Assembly (NCBI GenBank): GCA_963785745.1
Contig: CAWAWR010000001.1
Location: 1-64,000 of the forward strand
Direction of reading: 5' to 3'
Source of the DNA: VAZQ01 sp963785745
GTDB lineage: Bacteria > Pseudomonadota > Alphaproteobacteria > Rhizobiales > Xanthobacteraceae
DNA: 64,000 nt
Shown here: positions 23,549 through 32,970 of the stretch, in pieces
Layout: every line of letters starts with the position of its first letter
Numbering within the stretch: position 1 is the stretch's first letter
Notes under the pieces: model-generated
The model's database searches: none
Told to the model about the DNA's origin: nothing
The model's input: only the letters and a program-made list of their open reading frames with translations
Translations under genes and position numbers: made by a program

Positions 23549-24872
23549 TTACCCCTTCTCGATACGGATCACTTGCGGCTTCTCCGCCAAAACGCCGTCC
23601 TGCTCGATTGCGGCCAGCGCCCGGCGCATTGCGTCTTCAGTTGTAGCATAGGTGATCAGCGCGACGGGCGCGGGCTTGTCGGCGGTGCGGGGGTCGTCGC
23701 CGCCATGCGGCCGGCGGTCGCGGCCGCGCTGCATGATCGATTCCAGCGAGATGTCCGCTTCCGCCATGCGCCGCGCAATGGTCGCGGCCGACCCGGGCCG
23801 ATCCACCGCCGCGAGCCGGATGTAGTAGCCGCCCTCGTGCCGCTGAATCGGCGCGCGCGGGGCCTTCATCAGGCGCGCGGCCGGACGCCCGAACGACGCC
23901 ACGCGCCGCCCCGCCGCGAGATCCATGATATCGGCCACCACCGCCGAGGACGTGGCGGCGCCGCCGGCGCCAGGCCCCATCAGCGTCAGCGCCATGGTGT
24001 CGGCATCGACCGCCACGGCGTTCAGAACGCCGTCGACCTCCGCGATCACGTTGCCCTTGGGCACCATGGTCGGGTGCACGCGCTGCTCGATGCCGGCATC
24101 GGTGCGTTGCGCCACGCCGAGCAGCTTCACGCGATAGCCAAGCTCGTCGGCGGCTTCGAGATCGGCCAGCGTGATCGAACTCGATGCCCTCGACATGCAC
24201 CGCCTCGGCGTCGACCTCGGTGCCGAACGCAACGCTGGTCAGGATCGCGATCTTGTGGGCGGTGTCGAAGCCGCCGATGTCGAAGGTCGGGTCGGCCTCG
24301 GCATAGCCGAGCTTCTGCGCTTCCTTCAGGCACACGTCGAAGGACAGACGCTCCTTTTGCATGCGCGTGAGGATGTAGTTGCAGGTGCCGTTGAGGATTC
24401 CGTAGATGCGGTGGATGCGGCTGCCGCCGAGACCCTCACGCAAGGTCTTGATGATCGGAATGCCGCCCGCGACCGCGGCTTCGAACGACAGCGCCGTGTT
24501 GTTGGCCTCGGCGAGTTTTGCCAGTGCGACGCCATGGTGCGCCAGCAGCGCCTTGTTGGCGGTGACCACGGGCTTCCCGGCGGCGAGCGCCGCCTCGACC
24601 GAGCTCTTGGCGGGATCGCCGGAGCCGCCCATCAGCTCGACAAACACGTCGATGCCGCCATCGCGCGCGAGCGAAACCGGGTCGGCGACCTTGCGCACCT
24701 TCGAGAGATCGAGCGTCGCGTCCCGCGGCGGGTCCTTCGAAGCATAGGCCACGAGATCGACCGGCCGGCCGGCCCGTTCGGCGATGGCGTCGCGGGTGCG
24801 CAGGAGCATCGCGGCGACGGAGGAGCCGACCGTGCCCAATCCGGCGAGGCCCACTCTCAACGGTTCGGCCAT
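23549..24872 (-). CDS. hom: Homoserine dehydrogenase (single-base frameshift)
   Basis: The gene spans 1324 bases, one more than 441 codons. The N-terminal frame gives MAEPLRVGLAGLGTVGSSVA (NAD(P)-binding), TANKALLAHHGVALAKLAE, GILNGTCNYILTRMQKE and AQKLGYAEADPTFDIGGFD. The C-terminal frame gives SITLADLEAADELGYRVKLL and an ACT domain (YYIRLAAVDRPGSAATIARR). The break is an extra A at 24178-24179; removing it gives GIESITLADL. The enzyme makes homoserine from aspartate semialdehyde for Thr and Met synthesis and is normally indispensable, so the break is probably not real. It lies 23 bases downstream of the aminotransferase gene. Confidence 0.92.
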
Positions 24873-24895
24873 GGGAGGATCCAGCGAAGAAAAGC

Positions 24896-26113
24896 TCAGC
24901 CGCGCTTGGCGAGCGGGACCACGTTATGCAGCTTATCCGGCGCGGTTTCAAGAAAGCGCCGGATGTTGCGCGCCGCCTGCCGGATGCGCTGCTCGTTCTC
25001 AACCAGCGCAATGCGCACATAGCCCTCGCCGCGCTCGCCGAACCCTGTGCCAGGAGACACCGCGACCTCGGCCTTCTCGACCAGCAGCGTGGCAAACTCG
25101 ACGCTGCCCAGCGCCTGGAACGGCTCCGGGATCGGCGCCCAGGCGAACATCGACGCGCGCGGCGCCGGCACGTGCCATCCGGCGCGGCTGAAGCTGTCCA
25201 CCAGCACGTCGCGGCGGCGGCGATAGGTCTGGCGCATCTCGCGGATGCAGTCGTCGGGGCCGTTGAGTGCCGCCGTCGCCGCCACCTGGATCGGCGTGAA
25301 GGCGCCGTAATCGAGGTAGGACTTCACGCGGCCGAGCGCCGCGATGATGCGCTCATTGCCGACCGCGAAGCCGATGCGCCAGCCAGGCATCGAATAGGTC
25401 TTCGACATCGAGGTGAATTCGACCGCGATGTCCATCGCACCCGGCACCTGCAGCACCGACGGCGGCGGGTTGTTGTCGAAATAGAGCTCGGCATAGGCGA
25501 GATCGGAGAGGATGAGGATGCCGTGCTTTTTCGCGAACGCCACCAACTCCTTGTAGAAGTCGAGATCGGCGACATAGGCGGTCGGGTTGGACGGATAGCA
25601 GACCACGACCGCGAGCGGCTTCGGGATCGAATGCACGATCGCCCGCTCCAGCGTCGTGAAGAAGTCGCCGGTCGGCTCGGACGGCACCGAGCGGCACACG
25701 CCGCCCGCCATCAGGAAGCCGAAGGCATGGATCGGGTAGCTCGGATCCGGCACCAGCACGACGTCGCCGGGCGCGGTGATCGCCTGCGCCACGTTGGCGA
25801 AGCCTTCCTTGGAGCCCAGCGTGGTCACGACCTGGGTGTCGGGATTGAGCTTCACGCCGAAGCGGCGCTCATAATAGGCGGCCTGGGCGCGCCGCAACCC
25901 CTGGATGCCGCGCGACGAGGAATAGCGATCGGTGCGCGGGCGCCCGATGGTGTCCTTCAGCTTCTCGATGACGTGCGCGGGCGCCGGCAAGTCCGGGTTG
26001 CCCATGCCGAGGTCGATGATGTCAGCCCCGGCGTTGCGCGCGACCGCCTTGGCGCGATTGACCTGCTCGAACACGTAGGGCGGCAGGCGGCGGATGCGAT
26101 GGAAGTCTTCCAT
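24896..26113 (-). CDS. PLP-dependent class I aminotransferase (AlaC/DapL-like)
   Basis: A 405-residue fold-type I aminotransferase. ATG at 26113 (MEDFHRIRRLPPYVFEQVN) is the family's usual start; the frame runs nine codons further up. Motifs: DIIDLGMGNPDLPAP, YSSSRGIQGLRRAQAAYYE, CYPSNPTAYVADLDFYKEL (the NP pair), SDLAYAELYFDN (PLP ring Asp), TSMSKTYSMPGWRIGFAVG (Schiff-base Lys in SKTYSM). Hyphomicrobiales members upstream of hom are annotated as LL-diaminopimelate, alanine or aspartate aminotransferases; the substrate is not certain. It heads the unit with hom. Confidence 0.92.
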   Translation of the reverse strand: MEDFHRIRRLPPYVFEQVNRAKAVARNAGADIIDLGMGNPDLPAPAHVIEKLKDTIGRPRTDRYSSSRGIQGLRRAQAAYYERRFGVKLNPDTQVVTTLGSKEGFANVAQAITAPGDVVLVPDPSYPIHAFGFLMAGGVCRSVPSEPTGDFFTTLERAIVHSIPKPLAVVVCYPSNPTAYVADLDFYKELVAFAKKHGILILSDLAYAELYFDNNPPPSVLQVPGAMDIAVEFTSMSKTYSMPGWRIGFAVGNERIIAALGRVKSYLDYGAFTPIQVAATAALNGPDDCIREMRQTYRRRRDVLVDSFSRAGWHVPAPRASMFAWAPIPEPFQALGSVEFATLLVEKAEVAVSPGTGFGERGEGYVRIALVENEQRIRQAARNIRRFLETAPDKLHNVVPLAKRG

Positions 26114-26170
26114 GGGCCAGGATCCTCGGCGGCAAGCCAATTCCGTTACGGCCCACCGATATTAGTTTTA

Positions 26171-26494
26171 TCACGGGTTGCGTGCAGTGCCAGCGGCAGG
26201 CGTCGTGCCGGTAGCCTCCGTGGGGGCCACCTTGGCGCGCGTGTTCTTCAGCTCTTCCCGCAGGCGCTTGCTTTCAGCCTCGCTGAGCGCGCTGTCCTGC
26301 CGCGGCGGGGGCATCTCGTGGACCGACGGAAAAGCCGTCGGCGTCGCCGGCCGTTGCGGGGTCCCCTCGGGCAAGCCGCCCATCGAGTTCGGGATATTGT
26401 CGACGACCGACGAGCAGCCGGAAAGCGCCGCGGCGAGCAGCAATGCCGCCGCAACCTGTGCTACCCGCTTCGATGGCAACATCGCTGTCATCAA
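26171..26494 (-). CDS. Small lipoprotein of unknown function
   Basis: A 107-residue predicted lipoprotein. The N-terminal segment (RVAQVAAALLLAAALSGC) has a good lipobox LSGC at about residues 24-27; Ser at +2 and +3 favours sorting to the outer membrane under the usual rule. The mature protein is Pro/Thr-rich with a short charged helix (ALSEAESKRLREELKNTRAK). I do not recognise it. It lies about 60 bases upstream of the aminotransferase on the same strand. Confidence 0.7.
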   Translation of the reverse strand: MMTAMLPSKRVAQVAAALLLAAALSGCSSVVDNIPNSMGGLPEGTPQRPATPTAFPSVHEMPPPRQDSALSEAESKRLREELKNTRAKVAPTEATGTTPAAGTARNP

Positions 26495-26678
26495 ACTTGC
26501 GCCGGCGTCATGACGGGGTCACATCCGCGCCGCAGAACACCGCCCCGTCCCGGCGTCCCTCAACCGTGTGAAATCGCAAACTATTTTGCGGTAACACGGG
26601 GCGGCATATATGCAGCTAATATGACGAAACCAAGGTTAGAATGCCAGAGTTAACAGCAGCCTGACGCCTGCTCCGGAA

Positions 26679-28571
26679 TTGGTGACAATGGCGATGTGGC
26701 GGGCTCTGCCCGCCGCCGGAACCTCCGGGCCCGGCGCGCAAGGACAATTGAGGCGACACGTGCGAGCTCCATCGGAACCCGGGACGGCCAAGCCCACGGC
26801 CACTACGACCGATTGGGAAGAATTGGCCAAGAACCTCGCCCGCATGGTCGAACAGGGCGGCAAGGCCTTGGCCGCCTATCTCAAGCCGCGCGAGACCGGC
26901 CGGATGGAATCCGACCATGCCGAATTCGTCGACATGGTGAAGACGTTGGGTCAGGTCGCCGAATACTGGCTGGCCGATCCACAGCGCACGTTCGCGCTCC
27001 AGGCGGCGCTCGGCAAGGGATACCTCGATCTCTGGGTGCACGCGGCCCGGCGCATGGCCGGCGAAGAGGCCGCGCCGGTCGCAGAACCGGACCCGCGCGA
27101 CAAGCGCTTCACCGATCCCGAATGGTCGTCGAACCAGTTCTTCGACTTCCTCAAGCAGGCCTATCTTCTGACGGCGGATTTCAGCAACCGGCTGGTCAAT
27201 GACGCCGAGGGGCTCGATCCGCTGACCCGGCAGAAGGCCGAGTTCTACCTGCGCCAGATCGTCAACGCGATCGCACCGTCCAATTTCGTGCTCACCAACC
27301 CGGAACTCTTGCGCGACACGCTGGCGTCAAAAGGCGAGAACCTTGCGCGCGGCATGCACATGCTGGCGGAGGACATCCAGGCCGGCGGCGGCGAGCTGCG
27401 CATCCGGCAGACCGACACGTCGCATTTCGAGGTCGGCCGCAATCTCGCGTCTTCGCCCGGGAAGGTGATCTTCGAAAACGATTTGATGCAGTTGATCCAG
27501 TATTCGCCGTCGACGAAGAAAGTGCTCAAGGTGCCGATGGTGATCGTGCCGCCTTGGATCAACAAGTTCTACGTGCTCGATCTCACGCCGGAAAAATCCT
27601 TCATCAAATGGTGCGTCGACCAGGGGCTGACGGTGTTCGTCATCTCCTGGGTCAATCCCGACAAGCTCTTGGCGAAAAAGTCGTTCGAAGACTACATGCG
27701 CGAAGGCCCGCTGGCCGCATTCGATGCCGTCAAGAAGGCGACCGGCGAGAGCAAGGTGCATACGGCCGGCTACTGCGTCGGCGGCACGCTGCTCGCCGTC
27801 ACCCTCGCCCACATGGCGGCCAGCCGCGACCAGCGGGTCGTATCGTCGACATTTTTCGCGAGCCAGGTGGACTTCACCTATTCGGGCGACCTCAAGATAT
27901 TCGCCGACGAGGATCAGATCGCGGCACTGGAGAAGCAGATGGCCGAACGCGGCTATCTCGACAGCCGCAAGATGGCCAACACCTTCAATCTCATGCGCTC
28001 GAACGACCTGATCTGGCCCTACATCATCAACAACTACTTCAAGGGCAAGACGCCGCCGCCGTTCGACCTGCTCTACTGGAACGCGGATGCCACCCGCATG
28101 CCGCCCGCGAACCACTCGTTCTATCTGCGCAACTGCTATCTCAAGAACAAGCTCGCGCGCGGCGAGATGGTGATTGCCGGTAAGACGCTCGACCTGAAGA
28201 AGGTGAAGGTGCCGATCTACAATCTCGGCACCCGCGAGGATCACATCGCGCCGGCGAAGTCGGTTTATTACGGTTCCAAATATTTCGGCGGACCGGTGCG
28301 GTTCGTGCTGTCCGGCTCCGGCCACATCGCGGGCGTGATCAATCCGCCGGCGAAGCAGAAGTACCAGTATTGGACCGGACCGAAGCCGTCCGGCGCCGAC
28401 GTCGACAAGTGGCGCACCAACGCGACCGAGCACGCGGGCTCATGGTGGTCGGATTGGCTTGGCTGGCTGAAGGGTCATGACGCGCACGAAGTTCCCGCCC
28501 GGCCCCCCGGCGGCGGCAAGCTCAAGCCGATCGAGGACGCGCCCGGCCGCTATGTGAAGGTGCGGGATTGA
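26679..28571 (+). CDS. phaC: Poly(3-hydroxyalkanoate) synthase, class I (PhaC)
   Basis: An enzyme of about 630 residues that polymerises (R)-3-hydroxyacyl-CoA on storage granules. The lipase-like box HTAGYCVGGTLLA puts the catalytic Cys at about residue 366. GTREDHIAPAKS supplies the Asp and SGSGHIAGVINPP the His. The N-terminal PhaC_N domain (PSNFVLTNPELLRDTLASKG) and VPPWINKFYVLDLTPEKSFI are typical, and it ends DAPGRYVKVRD. The start is unsure: TTG 26679, GTG 26682, ATG 26688 and ATG 26694 are all in frame, and the family core starts only at TDWEELAKNLARM. No phaAB or phasin gene is adjacent. Confidence 0.95.
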   Translation: MVTMAMWRALPAAGTSGPGAQGQLRRHVRAPSEPGTAKPTATTTDWEELAKNLARMVEQGGKALAAYLKPRETGRMESDHAEFVDMVKTLGQVAEYWLADPQRTFALQAALGKGYLDLWVHAARRMAGEEAAPVAEPDPRDKRFTDPEWSSNQFFDFLKQAYLLTADFSNRLVNDAEGLDPLTRQKAEFYLRQIVNAIAPSNFVLTNPELLRDTLASKGENLARGMHMLAEDIQAGGGELRIRQTDTSHFEVGRNLASSPGKVIFENDLMQLIQYSPSTKKVLKVPMVIVPPWINKFYVLDLTPEKSFIKWCVDQGLTVFVISWVNPDKLLAKKSFEDYMREGPLAAFDAVKKATGESKVHTAGYCVGGTLLAVTLAHMAASRDQRVVSSTFFASQVDFTYSGDLKIFADEDQIAALEKQMAERGYLDSRKMANTFNLMRSNDLIWPYIINNYFKGKTPPPFDLLYWNADATRMPPANHSFYLRNCYLKNKLARGEMVIAGKTLDLKKVKVPIYNLGTREDHIAPAKSVYYGSKYFGGPVRFVLSGSGHIAGVINPPAKQKYQYWTGPKPSGADVDKWRTNATEHAGSWWSDWLGWLKGHDAHEVPARPPGGGKLKPIEDAPGRYVKVRD

Positions 28572-28740
28572 CGTGGAAATCAGCCCTCACGCGCGATGGT
28601 AATGGGCGGTTCCGTGGACTTGGCGCGCAAGCCACACTTGGCGTGTAAATAGGGCATATGCTGGCTGATTGCGCTTGCGCTGCCCTGTTGACGGTGGGAC
28701 TGTCGACCGGACTGAGGGGAATTTCCCCCCGGGGGACCGA

Positions 28741-30498
28741 ATGCGTCGCAAGTTTTCGATCTTCTTGGTCAAGCCGTCGCACTACGACGCCGACGGCTAT
28801 GTCATTCAGTGGTACCGCTCGAGCATCCCCTCCAACAGCCTCGCCAGCGTCTACGGACTGCTCGCCGAATGCGCCGCGGCCAAGTCGCTGGGGCCGGATG
28901 TCGATATCGAGATCGACGCCTGCGACGAGTGCAACACCGTCGTCGACGTCAAGCGGATCATCCGGACGGTCCGCGCTGCCGGCGGCGGTTTTGTCGGGCT
29001 GGTCGGCGTGCAATCCAACCAGTTTCCCCGCGCGCTCGACCTCGCGCGCAAGTTTCGCGCTGCCGATGTGCCGGTGGTGATCGGCGGCTTCCATGTCAGC
29101 GGCTGCCTGTCGATGTTGCCGGAGTTACCGGCCGACCTGAAAGAGGCGCAAGCCCTCGGCGTCAGTTTCTTCGCGGGTGAAGGCGAAGGCCGGATGGCGG
29201 GCCTGCTCAAGGATATCGATTCCGGTCAGCTCAAGCCGATCTACAACTATCTCAGCGCGATGCCCGACATGGAGGCAGCCACGCTGCCGATCCTGCCGGC
29301 GGAAGTCGTCGGTCGCATCGCAGGGACCTACGCCAGCTTCGACGCCGGACGCGGTTGCCCGTTCCAATGCAGCTTCTGCACCATCATCAACGTTCAGGGC
29401 CGCAAGTCCCGCTACCGGACAGCCGACGACGTAGAGGGCATCGTCCGCGCCAATGCGGCACAAGGCATCAACCGTTTCTTCGTGACCGACGATAATTTCG
29501 CCCGCAACAAGAACTGGGAAGCGATCCTTGACCGATTGATCGAACTCAAGGAGGTCCACGGCTTCAAGATCCGGCTGTTGCTGCAGGTCGATACGCTCTG
29601 CCATCGGATTCCCGGCTTCATCGAGAAGGCGGCGCGCGCCGGCTGCGGGTCGGTCTTCATCGGCCTGGAGAACATCAATCCGGAATCGCTCGCGGGCACC
29701 AAGAAGCGCCAGAACAAGATCTGGGAATACCGCGAGATGCTCCAGGGCTGGCGGAAGCAGGGAGTCGTGACCTATGCGGGATATATCCTGGGCTTCCCGA
29801 CCGATACGCCGGAATCGATCGCGCGCGACATCGAGATCATCAAGAAGGAGCTGCCGATCGACATCCTGGAGTTCTTCTGCCTGACCCCGCTGCCCGGTTC
29901 CGAGGATCACAAGAAACTCCAGGCCAAAGGGGTGCCGATGGACCCCGACATGAACAAATACGACCTCGAACACGTGTGCACCGGCCACGCGAAGATGTCG
30001 AAGGAGGAATGGCAGCAGTGCTATCGCGACGCCTGGAAGCGCTACTACACGCTTGAGCACGTGGAAACCATCATGCGCCGCGCGCGTGCAAGCCGGATTC
30101 ACCTGCCGAAGGTGGGGAACGCGCTGATGTATTTCGCAGGCTCGATCGGCATCGAGGACGTTCATCCGCTACAGGTCGGCGTCGTGCGGCGGAAGATCCG
30201 CACCCACCGCCGCTCCGGCATGCCGCTCGAAAACCCGCTGATCTTCTACCATCGGCGCGGCGTCGAATTGATGATGTCGGGAATCCAGTGGCTCAGGTTG
30301 ACGTTGCAATACCGCGCCATCAGGAAGCGCATTGCCGCCGATCCGGCGTCCTACGACTATACCGACGAGGCGCTGCAGCCGGTGACCGCCGAGCATACCG
30401 ATCAAATCGTCGACTTCTATGCCGACAAGATTCCCAAGACCCACGGCGCACCGCCACAGCGCCCCCGCGCTGAAACGCCGGCCGCCGCCCAAGCGTAG
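28741..30498 (+). CDS. B12-binding domain radical SAM protein, function unknown
   Basis: A 585-residue protein with an N-terminal cobalamin-binding-type Rossmann domain (about 1-160: FSIFLVKPSHYDADGY, GGGFVGLVGVQSNQFPRALD, ADVPVVIGGFHVSG) and a radical SAM domain (about 195-400) with the [4Fe-4S] motif GRGCPFQCSFCTI (CxxxCxxC). The later strands IRLLLQVDTLCHRIPG, CGSVFIGLENINPESL and VTYAGYILGFPTDTPESI are typical. A C-terminal extension of about 185 residues (DLEHVCTGHAKMSKEEWQQC onward) is helical and ends Pro/Ala-rich. ATG 28741 with GGGGGACC upstream is chosen. It is isolated between phaC and argC with no partner gene naming the substrate. Confidence 0.85.
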   Translation: MRRKFSIFLVKPSHYDADGYVIQWYRSSIPSNSLASVYGLLAECAAAKSLGPDVDIEIDACDECNTVVDVKRIIRTVRAAGGGFVGLVGVQSNQFPRALDLARKFRAADVPVVIGGFHVSGCLSMLPELPADLKEAQALGVSFFAGEGEGRMAGLLKDIDSGQLKPIYNYLSAMPDMEAATLPILPAEVVGRIAGTYASFDAGRGCPFQCSFCTIINVQGRKSRYRTADDVEGIVRANAAQGINRFFVTDDNFARNKNWEAILDRLIELKEVHGFKIRLLLQVDTLCHRIPGFIEKAARAGCGSVFIGLENINPESLAGTKKRQNKIWEYREMLQGWRKQGVVTYAGYILGFPTDTPESIARDIEIIKKELPIDILEFFCLTPLPGSEDHKKLQAKGVPMDPDMNKYDLEHVCTGHAKMSKEEWQQCYRDAWKRYYTLEHVETIMRRARASRIHLPKVGNALMYFAGSIGIEDVHPLQVGVVRRKIRTHRRSGMPLENPLIFYHRRGVELMMSGIQWLRLTLQYRAIRKRIAADPASYDYTDEALQPVTAEHTDQIVDFYADKIPKTHGAPPQRPRAETPAAAQA

Positions 30499-30531
30499 CC
30501 TGCTGACGGCGCAGCGACGCGCCCTCCGGCA

Positions 30532-31596
30532 TCACGGAAACAGCGCGACCTGCTCCAGCCCCGTGGTTTCGGCAAGGCCCAGCATCACGTTCATGTTCTG
30601 CACCGCCTGACCCGACGCGCCTTTCACAAGATTGTCGAGCGCGGAGCCGACGATGGCGCGGCCGGCGATGCGGTCCTTGGTGACGCCGAGGAACGTCATG
30701 TTGGAGCCGCGCACATGGCGGGTCTGCGGCATCTGTCCGAACGGCAGCACATGCACGAATGGCTGGTTCGCGTACCAGCTCAGGAGAATGCCGTGGAGCT
30801 GTTCCGCCGACGCGCTTGCGCTCCTGACATAGATCGTCGAGAGGATGCCGCGGTTCATCGGCATGAGATGCGGGGTGAAGCTGACGACGACCTCGCGCCC
30901 CGCGGCCTTTGAGAATTCCTGGTCGAGCTCGGCCATGTGCCGGTGATGCCCGACGCCATAGGCATGGATGCCCTCGGAAACTTCCGAGAACAGCATCTCC
31001 TCCTTGGCCGCCCGCCCCGCTCCGGTCATGCCGGACTTGGCATCGACGACGATCTCGCCGGCATCGATCGCATTCGCGCGCAAGAGCGGGATCAACGCCA
31101 GCTGGGCGCAAGTGGTGTAGCAGCCGGGATTGGCGACGAGCCGCGCCTTGGCCACCTCATCGCGGTAGACCTCGGTGAGGCCGTAGACCGCCTCGCCTTG
31201 CAACTCGGTCGCCTGGTGGGCATGGCCGTACCAGCGCGCATAGGCGTCGGGCGTCAGCCGGAAGTCGGCCGAAAGATCGACGACGCGGGTCTTGGGCGCG
31301 CGCGCGAGCAAATCCTTGATGACCTTTTGCGTGGTGCCGTGCGGCAGCGCGCAGAACGCGATGTCGAGCGCGGCGTCACGCCAGTCGAGGCCGTCGATCG
31401 ACACAAGCTTCGGCAGGACGTAAGGCGAGAATTGCGGAAACACCGCCGCCATCTCCTGCCCGGCGCGGCGATCGGCCGTCAGCAGCGCGATGTCGGCATG
31501 CGGATGCCGCAGCAACAGGCGCACCAGCTCCGAGCCGGTATAGCCGGAGGCGCCGAGCACGCCGATCTTTGCCTTGGTGTCAGGCCTGGTAGCCAT
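30532..31596 (-). CDS. argC: N-acetyl-gamma-glutamyl-phosphate reductase
   Basis: A 354-residue arginine-biosynthesis enzyme that reduces N-acetylglutamyl 5-phosphate to the semialdehyde with NADPH. The N-terminal Rossmann text KIGVLGASGYTGSELVRLLL and the catalytic Cys at residue 159 in RLVANPGCYTTCAQLALIP are clear. DAKSGMTGAGRAAKE, HHRHMAELDQE and TPHLMPMNRGILSTIYV complete the family. It is convergent with the radical SAM gene and ends 33 bases from it. The start at 31596 gives the usual length. Confidence 0.96.
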   Translation of the reverse strand: MATRPDTKAKIGVLGASGYTGSELVRLLLRHPHADIALLTADRRAGQEMAAVFPQFSPYVLPKLVSIDGLDWRDAALDIAFCALPHGTTQKVIKDLLARAPKTRVVDLSADFRLTPDAYARWYGHAHQATELQGEAVYGLTEVYRDEVAKARLVANPGCYTTCAQLALIPLLRANAIDAGEIVVDAKSGMTGAGRAAKEEMLFSEVSEGIHAYGVGHHRHMAELDQEFSKAAGREVVVSFTPHLMPMNRGILSTIYVRSASASAEQLHGILLSWYANQPFVHVLPFGQMPQTRHVRGSNMTFLGVTKDRIAGRAIVGSALDNLVKGASGQAVQNMNVMLGLAETTGLEQVALFP

Positions 31597-31859
31597 GAAA
31601 TCGATCCTTCGCGGTCATTCTCAGTGGGGTCTACCGCGGGAGGATGTCGGAAGGACAACGCCGCGGACGAAAAGCCGGCGGCACGGGGTAGCGATCAGCA
31701 ACGATCGCGTACCGGCGCCGGGGCGCTGGTACGGCGGCGCAAACGATAATGGGTGCCGGTCGCGATCATGCGGCGGGATATAGCGACGGGGCGCAGAACG
31801 GTCAAGGAACGCCAAAATTGGCCCACGCCGGGGGCGGTATCGCCCCGCCGGCGCTGGTC
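31597..31859. other. Intergenic stretch, no gene seen
   Basis: About 260 bases upstream of argC and downstream of the cytochrome gene. Open frames here are extensions of neighbours without protein-like text. No hairpin or repeat stands out. Confidence 0.5.
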
Positions 31860-32705
31860 TTACTCGGCCGCCGGGATGGTCCGCACCCACGCCACGACTG
31901 CGTCGAGGTCCGGATCGGTCATCTTCGCGAAGTAGATCTGGCGTTGCATCTGGGGCGCGAACGGCTTGCCGGTCCGGTCGACGCCGTGCGTCAACGCGCG
32001 CCGGAGCTCCGCATCGGTCCAGGCACCGACGCCCGCGGTCTTGTGCGACGTGATGTTCTTCGCCGTCACCGATCCCTTGGGCGACTTGAAGACATAGCCG
32101 CCGCGGCCGTTCCATTTCACGTAGTCCGCCGTCCCGTCGGGCCGGCGTGAGTGGCACTCCATGCAATGGGCAATGGTCGCAAGGTAGAAGCCGCGCTTGA
32201 CGGTGTCCTTGAGCACCGCCTCGCTGAACGGCTTCTCGGCGCCCGGAATGAGCTCGGTGTGGGACGCCGCCCGGTAGACCGGCGCCGGAACCTGGTTGCG
32301 CACCGCCGCTACCGACTGGACATAGGCCACCACCGCATCGAGGTCGCGGGGCGTGAGGATCTTGTAGAACGGATACGGCATCTGATGCGCGACCGGCACG
32401 CCGTTCGGCCGCATCCCGTCCGTCATCAACCGCTTGAGGTCGTCGGCGCTCCAACTGCCGATACCGGTTTCACGGTCGGGCGTGATGTTGGAACCCCGGA
32501 CAAGGTAGGCCGGCTCGTCCCAGACCTGCGCTCCGCCGGAAAAACGCCGCGCCATGTCGAAGCCGGCGCCCGCACGCGGCGTATGACAACCGTCACAAGC
32601 CATCACCGCATTGACCAGATAGCCGCCGCGCTCAAGCAGCCCGTTCTGCGCCATGGCGTTCGTTGCGATCAATGCACCCGCACATGCCACCAGCAACCTG
32701 AACAT
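31860..32705 (-). CDS. Dihaem cytochrome c
   Basis: A 281-residue exported protein with two class I cytochrome c domains. ATG 32705 follows GGGGG. The Sec signal peptide ends TNAMAQ. Haem motifs are ACDGCHTPRAGAG (about residues 36-40) and AHCMECHSRRPDGT in the second half. Each domain carries the NITPDRETGIGSW/NITSHKTAGVGAW text followed by a helix, and YPFYKILTPRDLDAVVAYVQS, as in the cytochrome subunits of membrane-linked alcohol, gluconate or nicotinate dehydrogenases, which usually have three haems. No dehydrogenase is adjacent. It is divergent from the binding-protein gene at 32971. Confidence 0.9.
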   Translation of the reverse strand: MFRLLVACAGALIATNAMAQNGLLERGGYLVNAVMACDGCHTPRAGAGFDMARRFSGGAQVWDEPAYLVRGSNITPDRETGIGSWSADDLKRLMTDGMRPNGVPVAHQMPYPFYKILTPRDLDAVVAYVQSVAAVRNQVPAPVYRAASHTELIPGAEKPFSEAVLKDTVKRGFYLATIAHCMECHSRRPDGTADYVKWNGRGGYVFKSPKGSVTAKNITSHKTAGVGAWTDAELRRALTHGVDRTGKPFAPQMQRQIYFAKMTDPDLDAVVAWVRTIPAAE

Positions 32706-32970
32706 GACGCCCCCTTCGGTTGTCCCGACGTATTTCCGTCCCGTCTGCATAAGCTATGTCCGAAATCAATGCACGATCAACAGACTGAATTGAAAAAGTG
32801 CCGAAATAATCCGCCGGACTTGCCACGGTGGATTTCAAAGCGGTTGCGGCAATCTGGCTGGTATCAGCGTGGTCGCGGAGTGCTACGAATCAATCCGATT
32901 CGATGGCGACCGCGGCCGGCGACGCACGCGCATGTCACTGCCTGCGAGAACGCCCAATCCGGGAGGGCTT

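Noticed and set aside
23549..24872. hom as a true pseudogene
   Set aside because: Single one-base insertion, otherwise perfect; the gene is normally indispensable and similar breaks occur in eight neighbours, so error is more likely.
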